From Acidobacteriota bacterium (lineage in GTDB: Bacteria; Acidobacteriota; Thermoanaerobaculia; Gp7-AA8): a DNA stretch of 33,967 bases. The translations under genes and the position numbers were made by a program. The stretch lies in the NCBI GenBank assembly GCA_019247495.1, contig JAFAOU010000016.1:1-33967 (forward strand), written 5' to 3'. Below are positions 8,083 through 16,329 of this stretch, piece after piece (positions within the stretch are counted from its first letter, which is position 1; each line of letters begins with the position of its first letter). The notes under the pieces are model-generated. The model ran no database searches. It had not been told where the DNA came from and saw only the letters and a list, made by a program, of their open reading frames with translations.

Positions 8083-8865
8083 TTACCGGAACTTCTTGTT
8101 CAGCCGGTCGCGTGACATCGCATCGACGCGCGTGAGCGTCGGGGCGAGCACTTCACGCTGCTTTTCGACGAGCGTTGCGATTCCTGACTTCGCCAGTCCC
8201 AGCATCGCCGTCATTTCGTCTTCGCTGAACGTTGCTCCCTCGGCAGTGCCTTGCAGCTCCACGAAGCGGCCTTTGTCGGTTGCGACGATGTTCATGTCCA
8301 CGCCGGCTTTCGAGTCTTCCTCGTAGTTGAGGTCGAGCGCGGGCGTGCCGTTGATGATGCCGACCGAGACGGCGGCCACGAAGGAGTTGATCGGCCACGT
8401 TACGATTTTGCCGTCGAGGTAGAGGCGGCCGAGGGCCAGCGCGAGGGCGACGAAAGAGCCGGTGATGGACGCGGTGCGTGTGCCGCCGTCGGCCTGGATC
8501 ACATCGCAGTCGAGCCAGATCGTCCGCTCGCCGAGGAACTCGGTGTTGACGGCGGCGCGAAGGGAGCGGCCGATCAGGCGCTGAATCTCCATCGTCCGTC
8601 CGCCCTGCTTTCCTTTTGCGGCCTCGCGGTCGGTGCGTTCGGTCGTCGCGCGCGGCAGCATGCCGTACTCCGCCGTCACCCACCCCTTGCCGGTGCGGTA
8701 GAGAAACGGCGGAACCTTCTCCTGGATCGAGGCGGTGCAGATCACGCGCGTGTCGCCGACTTCGATCAGCGCCGACCCCTCCGCGTGTTTGCTGAAGTGC
8801 GGCGTGATCAGGACGCGGCGCATTTCGTCGGGAGCGCGGCCGTCAGTGCGGGGCTTGGTCGTCAT
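8083..8865 (-). CDS. rph: Ribonuclease PH
   Basis: Phosphorolytic 3'-5' exoribonuclease that trims tRNA precursors. The start at 8865 gives a 260-residue protein opening [17 protein letters not shown] and then [20 protein letters not shown], the standard RNase PH N-terminus. Further family blocks are [17 protein letters not shown], the [10 protein letters not shown] helix, and the phosphate-site region [17 protein letters not shown]. The open frame continues upstream to 8973, but those extra residues translate an intergenic heptad repeat and are not part of the protein. It is somewhat longer at the C-terminus than the usual 238-245. It lies downstream of glgC on the same strand, separated by the repeat. 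Confidence 0.95.
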   Translation of the reverse strand: MTTKPRTDGRAPDEMRRVLITPHFSKHAEGSALIEVGDTRVICTASIQEKVPPFLYRTGKGWVTAEYGMLPRATTERTDREAAKGKQGGRTMEIQRLIGRSLRAAVNTEFLGERTIWLDCDVIQADGGTRTASITGSFVALALALGRLYLDGKIVTWPINSFVAAVSVGIINGTPALDLNYEEDSKAGVDMNIVATDKGRFVELQGTAEGATFSEDEMTAMLGLAKSGIATLVEKQREVLAPTLTRVDAMSRDRLNKKFR

Positions 8866-8893
8866 GGGCGGGCGAGGATATCGCTTAGAAGAC

Positions 8894-8996
8894 GAATGTT
8901 GAATGTCGAATGTTGAATGTTCACTGTTGAATGAAAGCCCGCCACTGCCCGACGACCATTCAACATTCAACATTCACCACTCAACATTCAACATTT
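8894..8996. repeat. Inverted repeat with heptad (GAATGTT) arms
   Basis: The left arm (8894-8933) is about six tandem 7-base units of GAATGTT. The right arm (8957-8996) is the reverse complement, CATTCAA units, with a 23-base spacer. A few units are degenerate (GAATGTC, CACTGTT, CATTCAC). The outer end lies 6 bases past the glgC stop codon, and the element fills most of the glgC-rph gap. Arms could fold into a long hairpin in either transcript. Confidence 0.9.
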
Positions 8997-9002
8997 GCTT
9001 TT

Positions 9003-10265
9003 CTACGCGAGCACCCCTTCCGTGATCTCCGCGCCCTTCGGCACCACCACGATTCCGCTGTCGGTGACCGTGAAGCGCTGGCGATCGGCTTCGAGGTCGT
9101 AGCCGATCGTCGTTCCCGGCGGGATTTTCACGCCCTTGTCGATGATCGTGCGGCGGATCTTCGAGTGCCGGCCGATCTCCACGCCGTCCATCAGGATCGA
9201 CTCGTCGACGTCGGTGTACGAATGGATGCGCACGCGCGGATGGAGAACGCAGCGGTTGATGTTGCCGCCGGAGATGATCGTGCCGTCCGAGACCAGCGAG
9301 TCCGTCGCGATTCCGATGCGCTGCGACTTCGAATCGGCGAAGACGAACTTCGCCGGCGGCAGGTTCAGCGGCGCCGACACCATCGGCCATTGCTGGTTGT
9401 AGAGATTGAACAGCGGCGTTACCGCGACCAGATCGAGCGACGCGGCAAAGTACGAATCGATCGTCCCCACGTCGCGCCAGTAGCCGCGGTTGATCTCCGC
9501 CTCACCCGGCACGTAGTTCTGTCCGAAGTCGTACGCGAACACCTTCATCCGCGGGTACATGGCCGGGATGATCTCCTTGCCGAAGTCGTGGGCCGCGTCG
9601 CGCAAGGCGTTGCGCTGCAGCACGTCGATCATCACGTTGGCTTTGAAGATGTAGTTACCCATCGAGGCCAGCACCATGTCCGGCCGGCCCGGAATCGTCT
9701 TCGCCCCTTCTTTCGGTTTCTCCACGAATCCGGTCACGCGCCAGTCGCTGTCCACTTCCACGATGCCGAAGTGATGGGCCTCTTCCACCGGCACCGGAAT
9801 CGTGGCGATGGTCAGGTCGGCGTCGTTGGTCAGGTGCTCCTGCAGCATCTGATTCACGTCCATCTTGTAGATGTGATCGCCGCCGAAGACGCAGACGAAC
9901 TCGGGCTGCTCGTCGAAGATCAGTTCGAGATTCTGAAAGACCGCATCGGCCGTGCCGCGGAACCAGAACGGACCTTTGCGCATCTGCGCCGGGACGATGT
10001 CGACGTACTGTCCGATCTCGGGCACCAGCCGCCACGTGCGCGTGATGTGCTCGATGAGCGAGTTCGATTTGAACTGCGTCATCACCTTGATCTTGAAAAA
10101 TCCGGAGTTGATGAAGTTGTTGATGACGAAGTCGATGATCCGGTAGCGGCCGCCGAACGGAACCGCCGGCTTGGCGCGGTCGCGCGTCAGCGGGTAGAGC
10201 CGCTCGCCCATACCGCCGGCGAGGATCATCGTCAGAATGTTGCGGCGCGCCAGTGATCCGTACAT
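9003..10265 (-). CDS. glgC: Glucose-1-phosphate adenylyltransferase
   Basis: Makes ADP-glucose from ATP and glucose 1-phosphate, the committed step of bacterial glycogen synthesis. The 420-residue protein has the nucleotidyltransferase N-terminus MILAGGMGERLYPLTRDRAK followed by PAVPFGGRYRIIDF. Also present are the FRGTADAVFQN helix, the metal/substrate GGDHIYKMD, and FVEKPKEG, the glucose-1-phosphate binding lysine region, then a C-terminal left-handed beta helix (ISGGNINRCVLHPRVRIHSY and on). Length matches the family. It is divergent from the DnaJ-like gene, with 65 bases between. No other glycogen genes are adjacent. Confidence 0.95.
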   Translation of the reverse strand: MYGSLARRNILTMILAGGMGERLYPLTRDRAKPAVPFGGRYRIIDFVINNFINSGFFKIKVMTQFKSNSLIEHITRTWRLVPEIGQYVDIVPAQMRKGPFWFRGTADAVFQNLELIFDEQPEFVCVFGGDHIYKMDVNQMLQEHLTNDADLTIATIPVPVEEAHHFGIVEVDSDWRVTGFVEKPKEGAKTIPGRPDMVLASMGNYIFKANVMIDVLQRNALRDAAHDFGKEIIPAMYPRMKVFAYDFGQNYVPGEAEINRGYWRDVGTIDSYFAASLDLVAVTPLFNLYNQQWPMVSAPLNLPPAKFVFADSKSQRIGIATDSLVSDGTIISGGNINRCVLHPRVRIHSYTDVDESILMDGVEIGRHSKIRRTIIDKGVKIPPGTTIGYDLEADRQRFTVTDSGIVVVPKGAEITEGVLA

Positions 10266-10330
10266 GAGCGGGTGATTGTTTCTCCAACCGGCCCACGAAG
10301 CAATTCATGTGCTAAAACGTTTGGCCGATC

Positions 10331-11275
10331 ATGGCTGAGAAGGACTACTACGACATCCTCGGCGTGAAAAAAAGCGCCAGCGAGGATGAACTCAAGAAGG
10401 CTTACCGCAGCCTCGCGAAGAAGTTTCATCCCGACAAGAACAAGGGCAACAAAGAAGCCGAGAACAAGTTCAAGGAAATCTCTGAGGCCTATGCAGTTCT
10501 GTCGGACACGGAGAAGCGCGAACAGTACGACCGCCTCGGCAAGGAAGCGTTCCGCGGCGGCGGTCCGGGAGGCAATCCCTTTGCGGGAGGCGCAAATCCG
10601 TTCGGCGGATTCGACTTCTCGCAGTTCACGGGAGGAGGCGGCGGCGGGCGTGCTCGCGCGGGACGCCGTTCGGCCGGTGCGGGCGGATTCACCGACATCT
10701 TCTCCGACCTGTTCGGCGGCGGCGGTGAACCAGGTCCGCAGCGCGGCGCCGATCTCGAGGCCGAGCTGACCATCGATTTTCGCGACGCCATCCTCGGCAC
10801 GACCATGGACCTCATCCTCAACGGCAAAGGTGTCAAGGTGAAAATCCCCGAGGGAGTTGCGGACGGACAGAAAATCCGTCTGCGCGGCAAAGGCGCGCCC
10901 GGCAACAACGGCGGACCGGCCGGCGATCTCAACGTGCTCATTCACGTCCGCGCGCATCCGCTGTTCGAACGCCGCGGCGACGACATCTACATCGACCTCC
11001 CGATCAAAGTCGGCGAAGCAATTCGCGGTGCCGAGGTTGAAGTGCCGACGATTCAAGGCCCGGTGCGCGCGCGCATTCCGGCCGGCACGCAGGGCGGGCA
11101 GACCTTCCGTCTGCGCGGCAAAGGTGTGAAGAAAAAGAACACCGCCGGCGATCACTACTACCGCGTCGAGATCACCGTGCCGAAGAGCTCCGCGGCGGAT
11201 GTGCTCGATGCCGCCGAAACGATTGATGCCGCATACGGCGAGGACCCGCGCGCGAAGCTGAATCCCGCGCTCTAA
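10331..11275 (+). CDS. DnaJ-like co-chaperone without zinc finger (CbpA type)
   Basis: A 314-residue J protein. The J domain is at residues 1-70 with the DnaK-stimulating HPD in [10 protein letters not shown] (33-35), then a Gly/Phe-rich linker (about 76-135, [12 protein letters not shown] and related), then two beta-barrel substrate domains (about 140-300). The CxxCxGxG zinc-finger repeats of true DnaJ are absent, so this is the CbpA/DnaJ2 layout. It should hand unfolded clients to DnaK. It is first in a plus-strand run; the macro domain gene follows after only 4 bases, which implies co-transcription. Confidence 0.9.
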   Translation: MAEKDYYDILGVKKSASEDELKKAYRSLAKKFHPDKNKGNKEAENKFKEISEAYAVLSDTEKREQYDRLGKEAFRGGGPGGNPFAGGANPFGGFDFSQFTGGGGGGRARAGRRSAGAGGFTDIFSDLFGGGGEPGPQRGADLEAELTIDFRDAILGTTMDLILNGKGVKVKIPEGVADGQKIRLRGKGAPGNNGGPAGDLNVLIHVRAHPLFERRGDDIYIDLPIKVGEAIRGAEVEVPTIQGPVRARIPAGTQGGQTFRLRGKGVKKKNTAGDHYYRVEITVPKSSAADVLDAAETIDAAYGEDPRAKLNPAL

Positions 11276-11279
11276 TCGA

Positions 11280-11723
11280 ATGGAAATCGAGCTCCTTCGC
11301 GCCGACGTCTCCTCCCTCAAGGTCGACGCCATCATCAATCCGGCCTCGGCCAGCAAGCCGGTGGCGGAATTCGGATCGGTACCGGTGGGACACGCCGTCG
11401 TCACCAGCGGCGGCAACGTGCTTTGCAAGTTCGTCATCCACGCCATCGTGCCGCGCTTCGGCGACGGCGATGAGGATGCGAAGCTGCGCAACGCGGTCTG
11501 GGCGGCGCTGAAACGCGCCGAGGAGTTGGCCATCGCCTCGGTGGCCATGCCGCCGGTGCCGGCCGTCTTCGGATTCGATGCGGGGCGTTGCTGGCGCGTG
11601 TTGGTCTCGACCGCGCTCGACTTCCGTCCGCACGCGCGTTCGTTGCAGCGCGTGGTCTTCTGCACGTTCAGCGAACAAAACCATTGCGAACTACAGCGAG
11701 TTCTCGAGGAGCTGATCGCGTGA
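11280..11723 (+). CDS. Compact macro domain protein
   Basis: A 147-residue protein that opens with the macro-domain strand pattern EIELLRADVSSLKVDAIIN, then PAS where NAAN is usual. The later strand SVAMPPVPAVFGFD corresponds to the SIAFPAISTGxxG strand. The glycine-rich GGGVDGAIHRAAG loop that grips the ADP-ribose is replaced by a short ASKPVAEFGSVPVG segment, so binding or hydrolysis of ADP-ribose is doubtful. It is sandwiched between the DnaJ-like gene and the LpxH-like gene, and its stop overlaps the next GTG. Its role could be sensing rather than catalysis, which is inference. Confidence 0.65.
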   Translation: MEIELLRADVSSLKVDAIINPASASKPVAEFGSVPVGHAVVTSGGNVLCKFVIHAIVPRFGDGDEDAKLRNAVWAALKRAEELAIASVAMPPVPAVFGFDAGRCWRVLVSTALDFRPHARSLQRVVFCTFSEQNHCELQRVLEELIA

Positions 11724-12433
11724 TTCCGGCCGGACAGATTTTCGTCATCGGCGACTCGCACATCGGCCTCTCCGACGGCAGCGAAGCGCCGATCATCGCC
11801 TGGCTCGATCGCCTCGCGGCGCTGCGGCCGCGCGCGCTCTACCTGAATGGCGATCTCTTTCACTATCTGATCGCCGATCCGAAGTTCTACACCTCGTCCG
11901 TCGAAAAAGTCTTTGCTCGTTTTCGCGAGCTGCGCGACAGCGGCGTGCCGATTCACTACGTCGAAGGCAACCGCGATTTTTTCCTGCACGGCTCATTCGT
12001 GGAGGATGGCGTAACGGACATCGCGATGGAGTACGCCGTCGCGGCGGGCGACAAGAACTACCTGATCATCCACGGCGACATGATCAATGACCGCGACCTC
12101 CCCTACCGCTTCTGGCGCTTCGCATCGAAGAACGCGATGTCGAAATTCGCGCTGCGTTTCATCCCGAAAAAGGCAGCGCGCGGATTCGTCGACAAGATCG
12201 AGGGGCGGCTATCGGACTCGAATTTCAAACACAAGTCGCGGCTGCCGATCGAGCAGATGCAGGCGTTCGGCCGCTCGCGCGCCGGTTTCACGCACGTGGT
12301 CTTCGGACACTTTCACGAAAAGCTGGTGCTGGAGAGTTCGCCGACGATCACCGTGCTTCCTCCCTGGTACGAGACTGGGGAAGCGATGGCGATTGATCCA
12401 ACTTCAGGTTCATTCGAGTGGGTGACGGTTTGA
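11720..12433 (+). CDS. LpxH-like metallophosphoesterase
   Basis: Calcineurin-fold phosphoesterase of 237 residues, resembling UDP-2,3-diacylglucosamine diphosphatase of lipid A synthesis. Metal-site motifs occur in order: IGDSHIG (D12, H14), LNGDLFHY, VEGNRDFFL, IIHGDMIND and GHFHEKL. The SHIG form replaces the usual DLHL, so it is a divergent member. The GTG start at 11720 overlaps the macro gene's TGA (GTGA); the longer open frame from 11588 runs inside the macro gene and is not credible. The stop TGA is directly followed by an inverted repeat. The alternative is a general UDP-sugar or phosphodiester hydrolase. Confidence 0.7.
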   Translation: MIPAGQIFVIGDSHIGLSDGSEAPIIAWLDRLAALRPRALYLNGDLFHYLIADPKFYTSSVEKVFARFRELRDSGVPIHYVEGNRDFFLHGSFVEDGVTDIAMEYAVAAGDKNYLIIHGDMINDRDLPYRFWRFASKNAMSKFALRFIPKKAARGFVDKIEGRLSDSNFKHKSRLPIEQMQAFGRSRAGFTHVVFGHFHEKLVLESSPTITVLPPWYETGEAMAIDPTSGSFEWVTV

Positions 12434-12497
12434 TCACGCGGAGGCGCGGAGACGCGGAGGGGGGTTGCTTTTCTCCGCGCCCCCGCGTCTCCGCGTG
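12434..12497. repeat. Inverted repeat with CGCGGAGx arms, copy 1
   Basis: Two 26-base arms (12434-12459 and 12472-12497) built of 8-base CGCGGAGR units match with three differences around a T-rich loop. The element starts immediately after the TGA of the LpxH-like gene and ends 10 bases before the ATG of the MBL gene. Copy 2 with the same ends is at 31033-31095. Confidence 0.9.
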
Positions 12498-12507
12498 AAA
12501 AGCTTTG

Positions 12508-13272
12508 ATGCGCATCACCTTCCTAGGCAGCGGAACCAGCACCGGCGTCCCCGTAGTCGGATGCCGATGCGCTGTCTGCACCTCCGATGATGAGCGAAAC
12601 AAACGCTTGCGGCAGTCCGCGAAGATTGAGGCAGCCGGCAAGAACTTCCTCATCGATACGAGCCCCGATCTTCGCCTCCAGCTTCTCAAGTTCCCTATGC
12701 CGCGGCTCGACTTCGTCCTCTTCACGCACTCCCACTCCGATCACCTCATGGGCCTCGACGACATCCGCCCGTTCAACTTCCGGCAGCGCGAGGCCATCCA
12801 GGCGTTCGCGAATCCGATGACCGCTGCCGCCATCCGCCGTGCCTTCAGCTACATCTGGTCCGACTCGCAGATCGGCGGCGGCAAACCGCAGCTCGACCTC
12901 ATCGAAATCGATGCGCCCTTCGTCCACGAAGGCATCGCCATCACTCCCCTTCCCGTCGCTCACGGCGACTGGACCATCCTCGGCTTTCGCATCGGCAACT
13001 TCGCCTACATCACCGACACGAACGGCATTCCTCCGTCAACGATGGCGCTATTGGAAGGCGTCGAGATTCTCGCCCTCGACGGGCTGCGGATCGCGCCGCG
13101 CCATCCGACGCATTTCGTGATCGATGAAGCGGTCGCAGTCGCACAAACGATCGGCGCGCGCGAAACGTGGTTGATCCACCTTACGCACGAAGTCGATCAC
13201 AGGTCCGTTGAGGCCACACTGCCGGATGGAGTCCGCCTCGCGTACGACGGCCTGGTTCTGGAGGTCGATTGA
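12508..13272 (+). CDS. PhnP-like MBL-fold metallohydrolase
   Basis: A 254-residue metallo-beta-lactamase fold enzyme. It opens MRITFLGSGTSTGVPVVGC followed by RCAVC, the PhnP-type N-terminus with a cysteine pair that may bind a structural zinc. The catalytic metal motif is THSHSDHLMGLDD, with further ligands in VAHGD, ITDTN and a late LIHLTHE. Relatives hydrolyse cyclic phosphodiesters (PhnP, 1,2-cyclic phosphate) or tRNA ends (RNase Z). No phosphonate genes are nearby, so a general cyclic phosphodiesterase is the safer call. No ribosome site precedes the ATG; the repeat's right arm occupies that region. Its last four bases overlap the aroA start. Confidence 0.8.
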   Translation: MRITFLGSGTSTGVPVVGCRCAVCTSDDERNKRLRQSAKIEAAGKNFLIDTSPDLRLQLLKFPMPRLDFVLFTHSHSDHLMGLDDIRPFNFRQREAIQAFANPMTAAAIRRAFSYIWSDSQIGGGKPQLDLIEIDAPFVHEGIAITPLPVAHGDWTILGFRIGNFAYITDTNGIPPSTMALLEGVEILALDGLRIAPRHPTHFVIDEAVAVAQTIGARETWLIHLTHEVDHRSVEATLPDGVRLAYDGLVLEVD

Positions 13273-14540
13273 AGCTCATCCCAAAAACCGGCCCACTTGA
13301 CGCCACCGTCACCGCCCCGCCCTCCAAGTCCTACTCCGTCCGCGCACTGCTCCTCGGCGCGATGGCCGAGGGGACGACGACGATCACCAACTGCCTCGAT
13401 GCCGACGACACACGTTACGCGCTCGAAGCCTTGCGGACGATCGGATTCCAGATCGACGGTACGTTCAAAACGGGCGTGACCATCGGACCGCGCCTCAGCA
13501 TGTCGGCGAACGACGTTCACGTCTTCGTCGGCAACGCCGGAACCGCCATGCGATTTCTCACCGGCTGGCTCGCGTTCACGCCGGGGCGTTTCATCCTCGA
13601 AGGCGAAACGCGGATGCACGAACGGCCGATTGGCGATCTGGTCGAAGTCCTGCTCTCGATCGGCGCCGAGGTCGAGTACGTCGATCGAGAAGGCTATCCT
13701 CCGCTGCGCATTCGCGGAAAAAAGATGCGCGGCGGATTCGACGCCGCCATCGCCGCCGATACGTCGAGCCAGTTTGCCTCGTCGCTGATGATGGCCGGCG
13801 CCACGCTGCCGGACGGCATCACGTTGCGCCTCACCTCACTCGCCTCGGCGTCCTACCTCGACATTACAGCGTCGATCCTGACCGCGTTCGGAGCAAACGT
13901 GCAGCGCGACGGCAATGTCGTGCACGTACGCGCGTCCAAACTTCATCGCGATGAATACCGCGTCGAAGGCGACTACTCCTCGGCGTCGTACTGGTTCGCC
14001 GCCGCTGCCGCGACGCACGGCACGGTGCGCGTGCGCGGTCTGGCGCATCCGAGTGCGCAGGGCGACGCCGCTTTCCTGCACATCCTCGAGTCGATGGGTT
14101 GCCAGGTGACCTTCGCCGAGGAGGAAATCACAGTCACCGGTAAGGGGCTGCGCGGCGGCCGCTTCGACTGCAACTCCTCGCCCGACATCGTCCCCACGCT
14201 GGCCGCGATCGCGCCGCTGGCGTCGTCGCCGGTCGAGATCGTAAACGTGGCCAACCTGCGCGTCAAAGAATCCGACCGCCTCGCTACGATCACCTCCGAG
14301 CTCCGCCGTCTCGGTGCCACCGTCGACGAACGTCCCGATTCGTTGCTCATCCAACCGGGCTGGTCGTCCGATCCCGTCACCATCGAAACGCACAACGATC
14401 ACCGCATCGCCATGTCCTTCGCCATCGCCGGCCTCGCGCGCGGCAATGTGACCATCGCGAATGAGCAGGTGGTGTCGAAGTCGTATCCGCGCTTCTGGCG
14501 GACGCTGGATGAGGTGATCGCGACAGCACTGTCATCCTGA
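13269..14540 (+). CDS. aroA: 3-phosphoshikimate 1-carboxyvinyltransferase (EPSP synthase)
   Basis: Sixth step of the shikimate pathway, joining phosphoenolpyruvate and shikimate 3-phosphate. The 423-residue protein shows PPSKSYSVRALLLGAMAEG at the N-terminus, GNAGTAMRFLTGW (the PEP site), TRMHERPIGDL, DTSSQFASSLMMA, KESDRLATI and the C-terminal NDHRIAMSFAIAGLA. The start is a TTG that overlaps the upstream TGA (TTGA), so translation is coupled to the MBL gene. The last codons, TALSS, and the TGA itself lie inside the arm of the large inverted repeat at 14520-14728, so the C-terminal tip has been rewritten by that element. Confidence 0.95.
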   Translation: MKLIPKTGPLDATVTAPPSKSYSVRALLLGAMAEGTTTITNCLDADDTRYALEALRTIGFQIDGTFKTGVTIGPRLSMSANDVHVFVGNAGTAMRFLTGWLAFTPGRFILEGETRMHERPIGDLVEVLLSIGAEVEYVDREGYPPLRIRGKKMRGGFDAAIAADTSSQFASSLMMAGATLPDGITLRLTSLASASYLDITASILTAFGANVQRDGNVVHVRASKLHRDEYRVEGDYSSASYWFAAAAATHGTVRVRGLAHPSAQGDAAFLHILESMGCQVTFAEEEITVTGKGLRGGRFDCNSSPDIVPTLAAIAPLASSPVEIVNVANLRVKESDRLATITSELRRLGATVDERPDSLLIQPGWSSDPVTIETHNDHRIAMSFAIAGLARGNVTIANEQVVSKSYPRFWRTLDEVIATALSS

Positions 14541-14728
14541 GCCGCCGGAGCGACGTAGGCGAAGCCGAAGTCGCGGAGGACGGTCGAAGGACCCCCTCCC
14601 TGGTAACCCGGGAGGGGCGGGCGGCGAGTCACGATGCAAGCACTGAGGGGGTCCTTCGACCGTCCTGCGGCGCTTCGCCTTCGGCTCCGACGCCTCCGGC
14701 GGCTCAGGATGACAGTGCTGTCAGTCGC
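14520..14728. repeat. Large imperfect inverted repeat (TCATCCTGAGCCG type)
   Basis: Long arms (about 14520-14605 and 14642-14728) match with long identical blocks: GACAGCACTGTCATCCTGAG and the following GCCGCCGGA, then GGACGGTCGAAGGACCCCCT. A smaller hairpin sits at the centre (CCCTCCC...GGGAGGG). The outer part covers the last codons of aroA including its stop. This resembles the dispersed TCATCCTGAG...GAAGGACC palindromes known by sight from many GC-rich bacterial genomes. It would fold into one very long hairpin after aroA. Confidence 0.9.
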
Positions 14729-14797
14729 GATACAATCCCTCCCTTCCATGGACGTACCTCCATCTCGTAGCGCGACGGCCCTTCGCGCTCGGTGAGC

Positions 14798-16123
14798 ATG
14801 CCTAGCTGGTACTTGCTCCTCGCCTTGCTGTTCATCATTGCGAACGGATTCTTCGTCGCTGCTGAATTCGCGATCATCAAAGTGCGGCCGACGCAGCTCG
14901 CGGAAATGGCCGCCGAGGGGAGCTCGCGTGCGCGCATGGCGCGGCGCATCATCAAAAAACTCGACAGCTACCTCTCCGCCACGCAGCTCGGCGTCACGCT
15001 CGCATCGCTCGCGCTCGGATGGGTTGGCGAGCCGGCCTTCGCGGCACTGATCCAGGCGCGATTGGCGTTTTTCGGCGTCTACAGCGTCGCCGTTGCGCAC
15101 ACCATCGCAGCGTCGTTCGCGTTCGTGGTGATCTCCTCACTGCACATCATCATGGGCGAGCTCGGCCCCAAGTACCTCGCCATCGACAAGACCCTCGGCA
15201 CTGCCCTCTGGTCGGCGCATCTGCTCCGCGCGTTTTACGTGCTGATGTATCCGATCATCTGGATGCTGAACCGGACCACGAACCGCGTTCTGCGCCTCGT
15301 CGGAATCAAGCCCGCCAGCGACACGGAGATGGTGCACTCGCAGGAGGAGTTGCGCCTCATCCTCGCGCACTCGGAGAAGGCCGGCATTCTGTCCGAGGAG
15401 AACCGCGAGATCATCGAAGGCGTCTTCCAGTTTTCGAAACGGACGGCACGCCAGATCATGGTGCCGCGCACGGACGTTTCGGTGCTCTCGACGCTGAAAT
15501 CGATCGAGGAAAATCTCGAGATCATCCGCACCACCCGCCACACGCGCTATCCGTTGTGCGACGGTTCGCTCGATCAGACCATCGGGCTCATTCACGTCAA
15601 GGACCTCTTCCTGGCGCAACTCCGCGGACCGGGACGGACGATGATGGAGCTGAAACGCGACGTGCTTTTCATCCCCGAAAACTCGACCGTCGAAGCGCTT
15701 CTGTCGCAATTCATCGAGCACAAGACGCACATGGCCATCGTGCTCGACGAGTACGGCGGCGCGTCGGGCATCGTGTCGCTGGAGAACATCACCGAGGAGT
15801 TGTTTGGACAGATTCAGGATGAATTCGATCGCGAGCGGCCGGAGATCGAGCCACTCGGAAACGGACGCTATCGCGTACGCGGCGATTACCTCATCGAGGA
15901 TCTCGCGGACCGGTTGAAAGTCGACGTCGGCGAGCCGGCCGAGGAAACCATCGGCGGCTATGTGGCAGCGAGGTTGGGACGGGAAGTCGTGCCCGGCGAC
16001 CGGACGCAACTCGGCGACCTATCGATCGAAGTGCTGGACGCCGAACGCTTCCGCGTCCGCTGGGTGATCGTGCAGACGCAGGCGCCTGAGATCGAAGAAG
16101 TGGAAGAGAGCGAGGCGCCGTAA
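14798..16123 (+). CDS. CNNM/HlyC-type membrane transporter with CBS domains
   Basis: A 441-residue hemolysin-family protein. A DUF21/CNNM membrane domain comes first (several helices in residues 1-180, beginning WYLLLALLFIIANGFFVAAE). A CBS pair follows (about 215-335, starting MVPRTDV and including YPLCDG and LDEYGGASGIVSLEN), and then the CorC_HlyC C-terminal domain (ERPEIEPLGNGRYRVRGDY onward). Relatives are linked to Mg2+ or Co2+ export controlled by nucleotide binding to the CBS pair. An in-frame GTG at 14792 is an alternative start; neither has a good ribosome site. Stands alone after the aroA repeat. Confidence 0.85.
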   Translation: MPSWYLLLALLFIIANGFFVAAEFAIIKVRPTQLAEMAAEGSSRARMARRIIKKLDSYLSATQLGVTLASLALGWVGEPAFAALIQARLAFFGVYSVAVAHTIAASFAFVVISSLHIIMGELGPKYLAIDKTLGTALWSAHLLRAFYVLMYPIIWMLNRTTNRVLRLVGIKPASDTEMVHSQEELRLILAHSEKAGILSEENREIIEGVFQFSKRTARQIMVPRTDVSVLSTLKSIEENLEIIRTTRHTRYPLCDGSLDQTIGLIHVKDLFLAQLRGPGRTMMELKRDVLFIPENSTVEALLSQFIEHKTHMAIVLDEYGGASGIVSLENITEELFGQIQDEFDRERPEIEPLGNGRYRVRGDYLIEDLADRLKVDVGEPAEETIGGYVAARLGREVVPGDRTQLGDLSIEVLDAERFRVRWVIVQTQAPEIEEVEESEAP

Positions 16124-16142
16124 CCGCGCCTCGCCATTTGAA

Positions 16143-16280
16143 TTACGAACGTTTGAAGATGCCGGTCAGCGACTGCCATGCGCGCTGCCACATCCCGCCT
16201 CGGTTCTGCTCGTGCACCTGCTGGCTGTGCCGTGCGATCCGGGCTTCTTTGAGGATTTGATCCGTCTGCTGAATGCGCAT
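16143..16280 (-). CDS. 45-residue basic, Gln/Arg-rich small protein
   Basis: A short gene below the usual length cut-off. A strong GGAGG site stands 7 bases before the ATG at 16280 on the minus strand, 49 bases downstream of the LOG gene stop, so the two may share a transcript. The protein starts MRIQQTDQILKEARIARH, a likely amphipathic helix, then Gln/Asn-rich residues. It ends with GGMWQRAWQSLTGIFKRS, an aromatic amphipathic segment that could touch a membrane or a partner. No cysteine, no full transmembrane span. Family not recognised. Confidence 0.6.
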   Translation of the reverse strand: MRIQQTDQILKEARIARHSQQVHEQNRGGMWQRAWQSLTGIFKRS

Positions 16281-16329
16281 TCTGGAGCCTCCTTTTCAGT
16301 CCTAATAACTGCAAAGGCAGAGCCATTTT

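Noticed and set aside
8866..8973. N-terminal extension of rph
   Set aside because: It translates the GAATGTT repeat, while RNase PH proteins begin at the TDGRAP block.
10232..11989. 585-codon open frame on the minus strand
   Set aside because: It lies opposite the DnaJ-like, macro and LpxH-like genes, which are recognised families. High GC keeps the antisense frame open and the product has no motifs.
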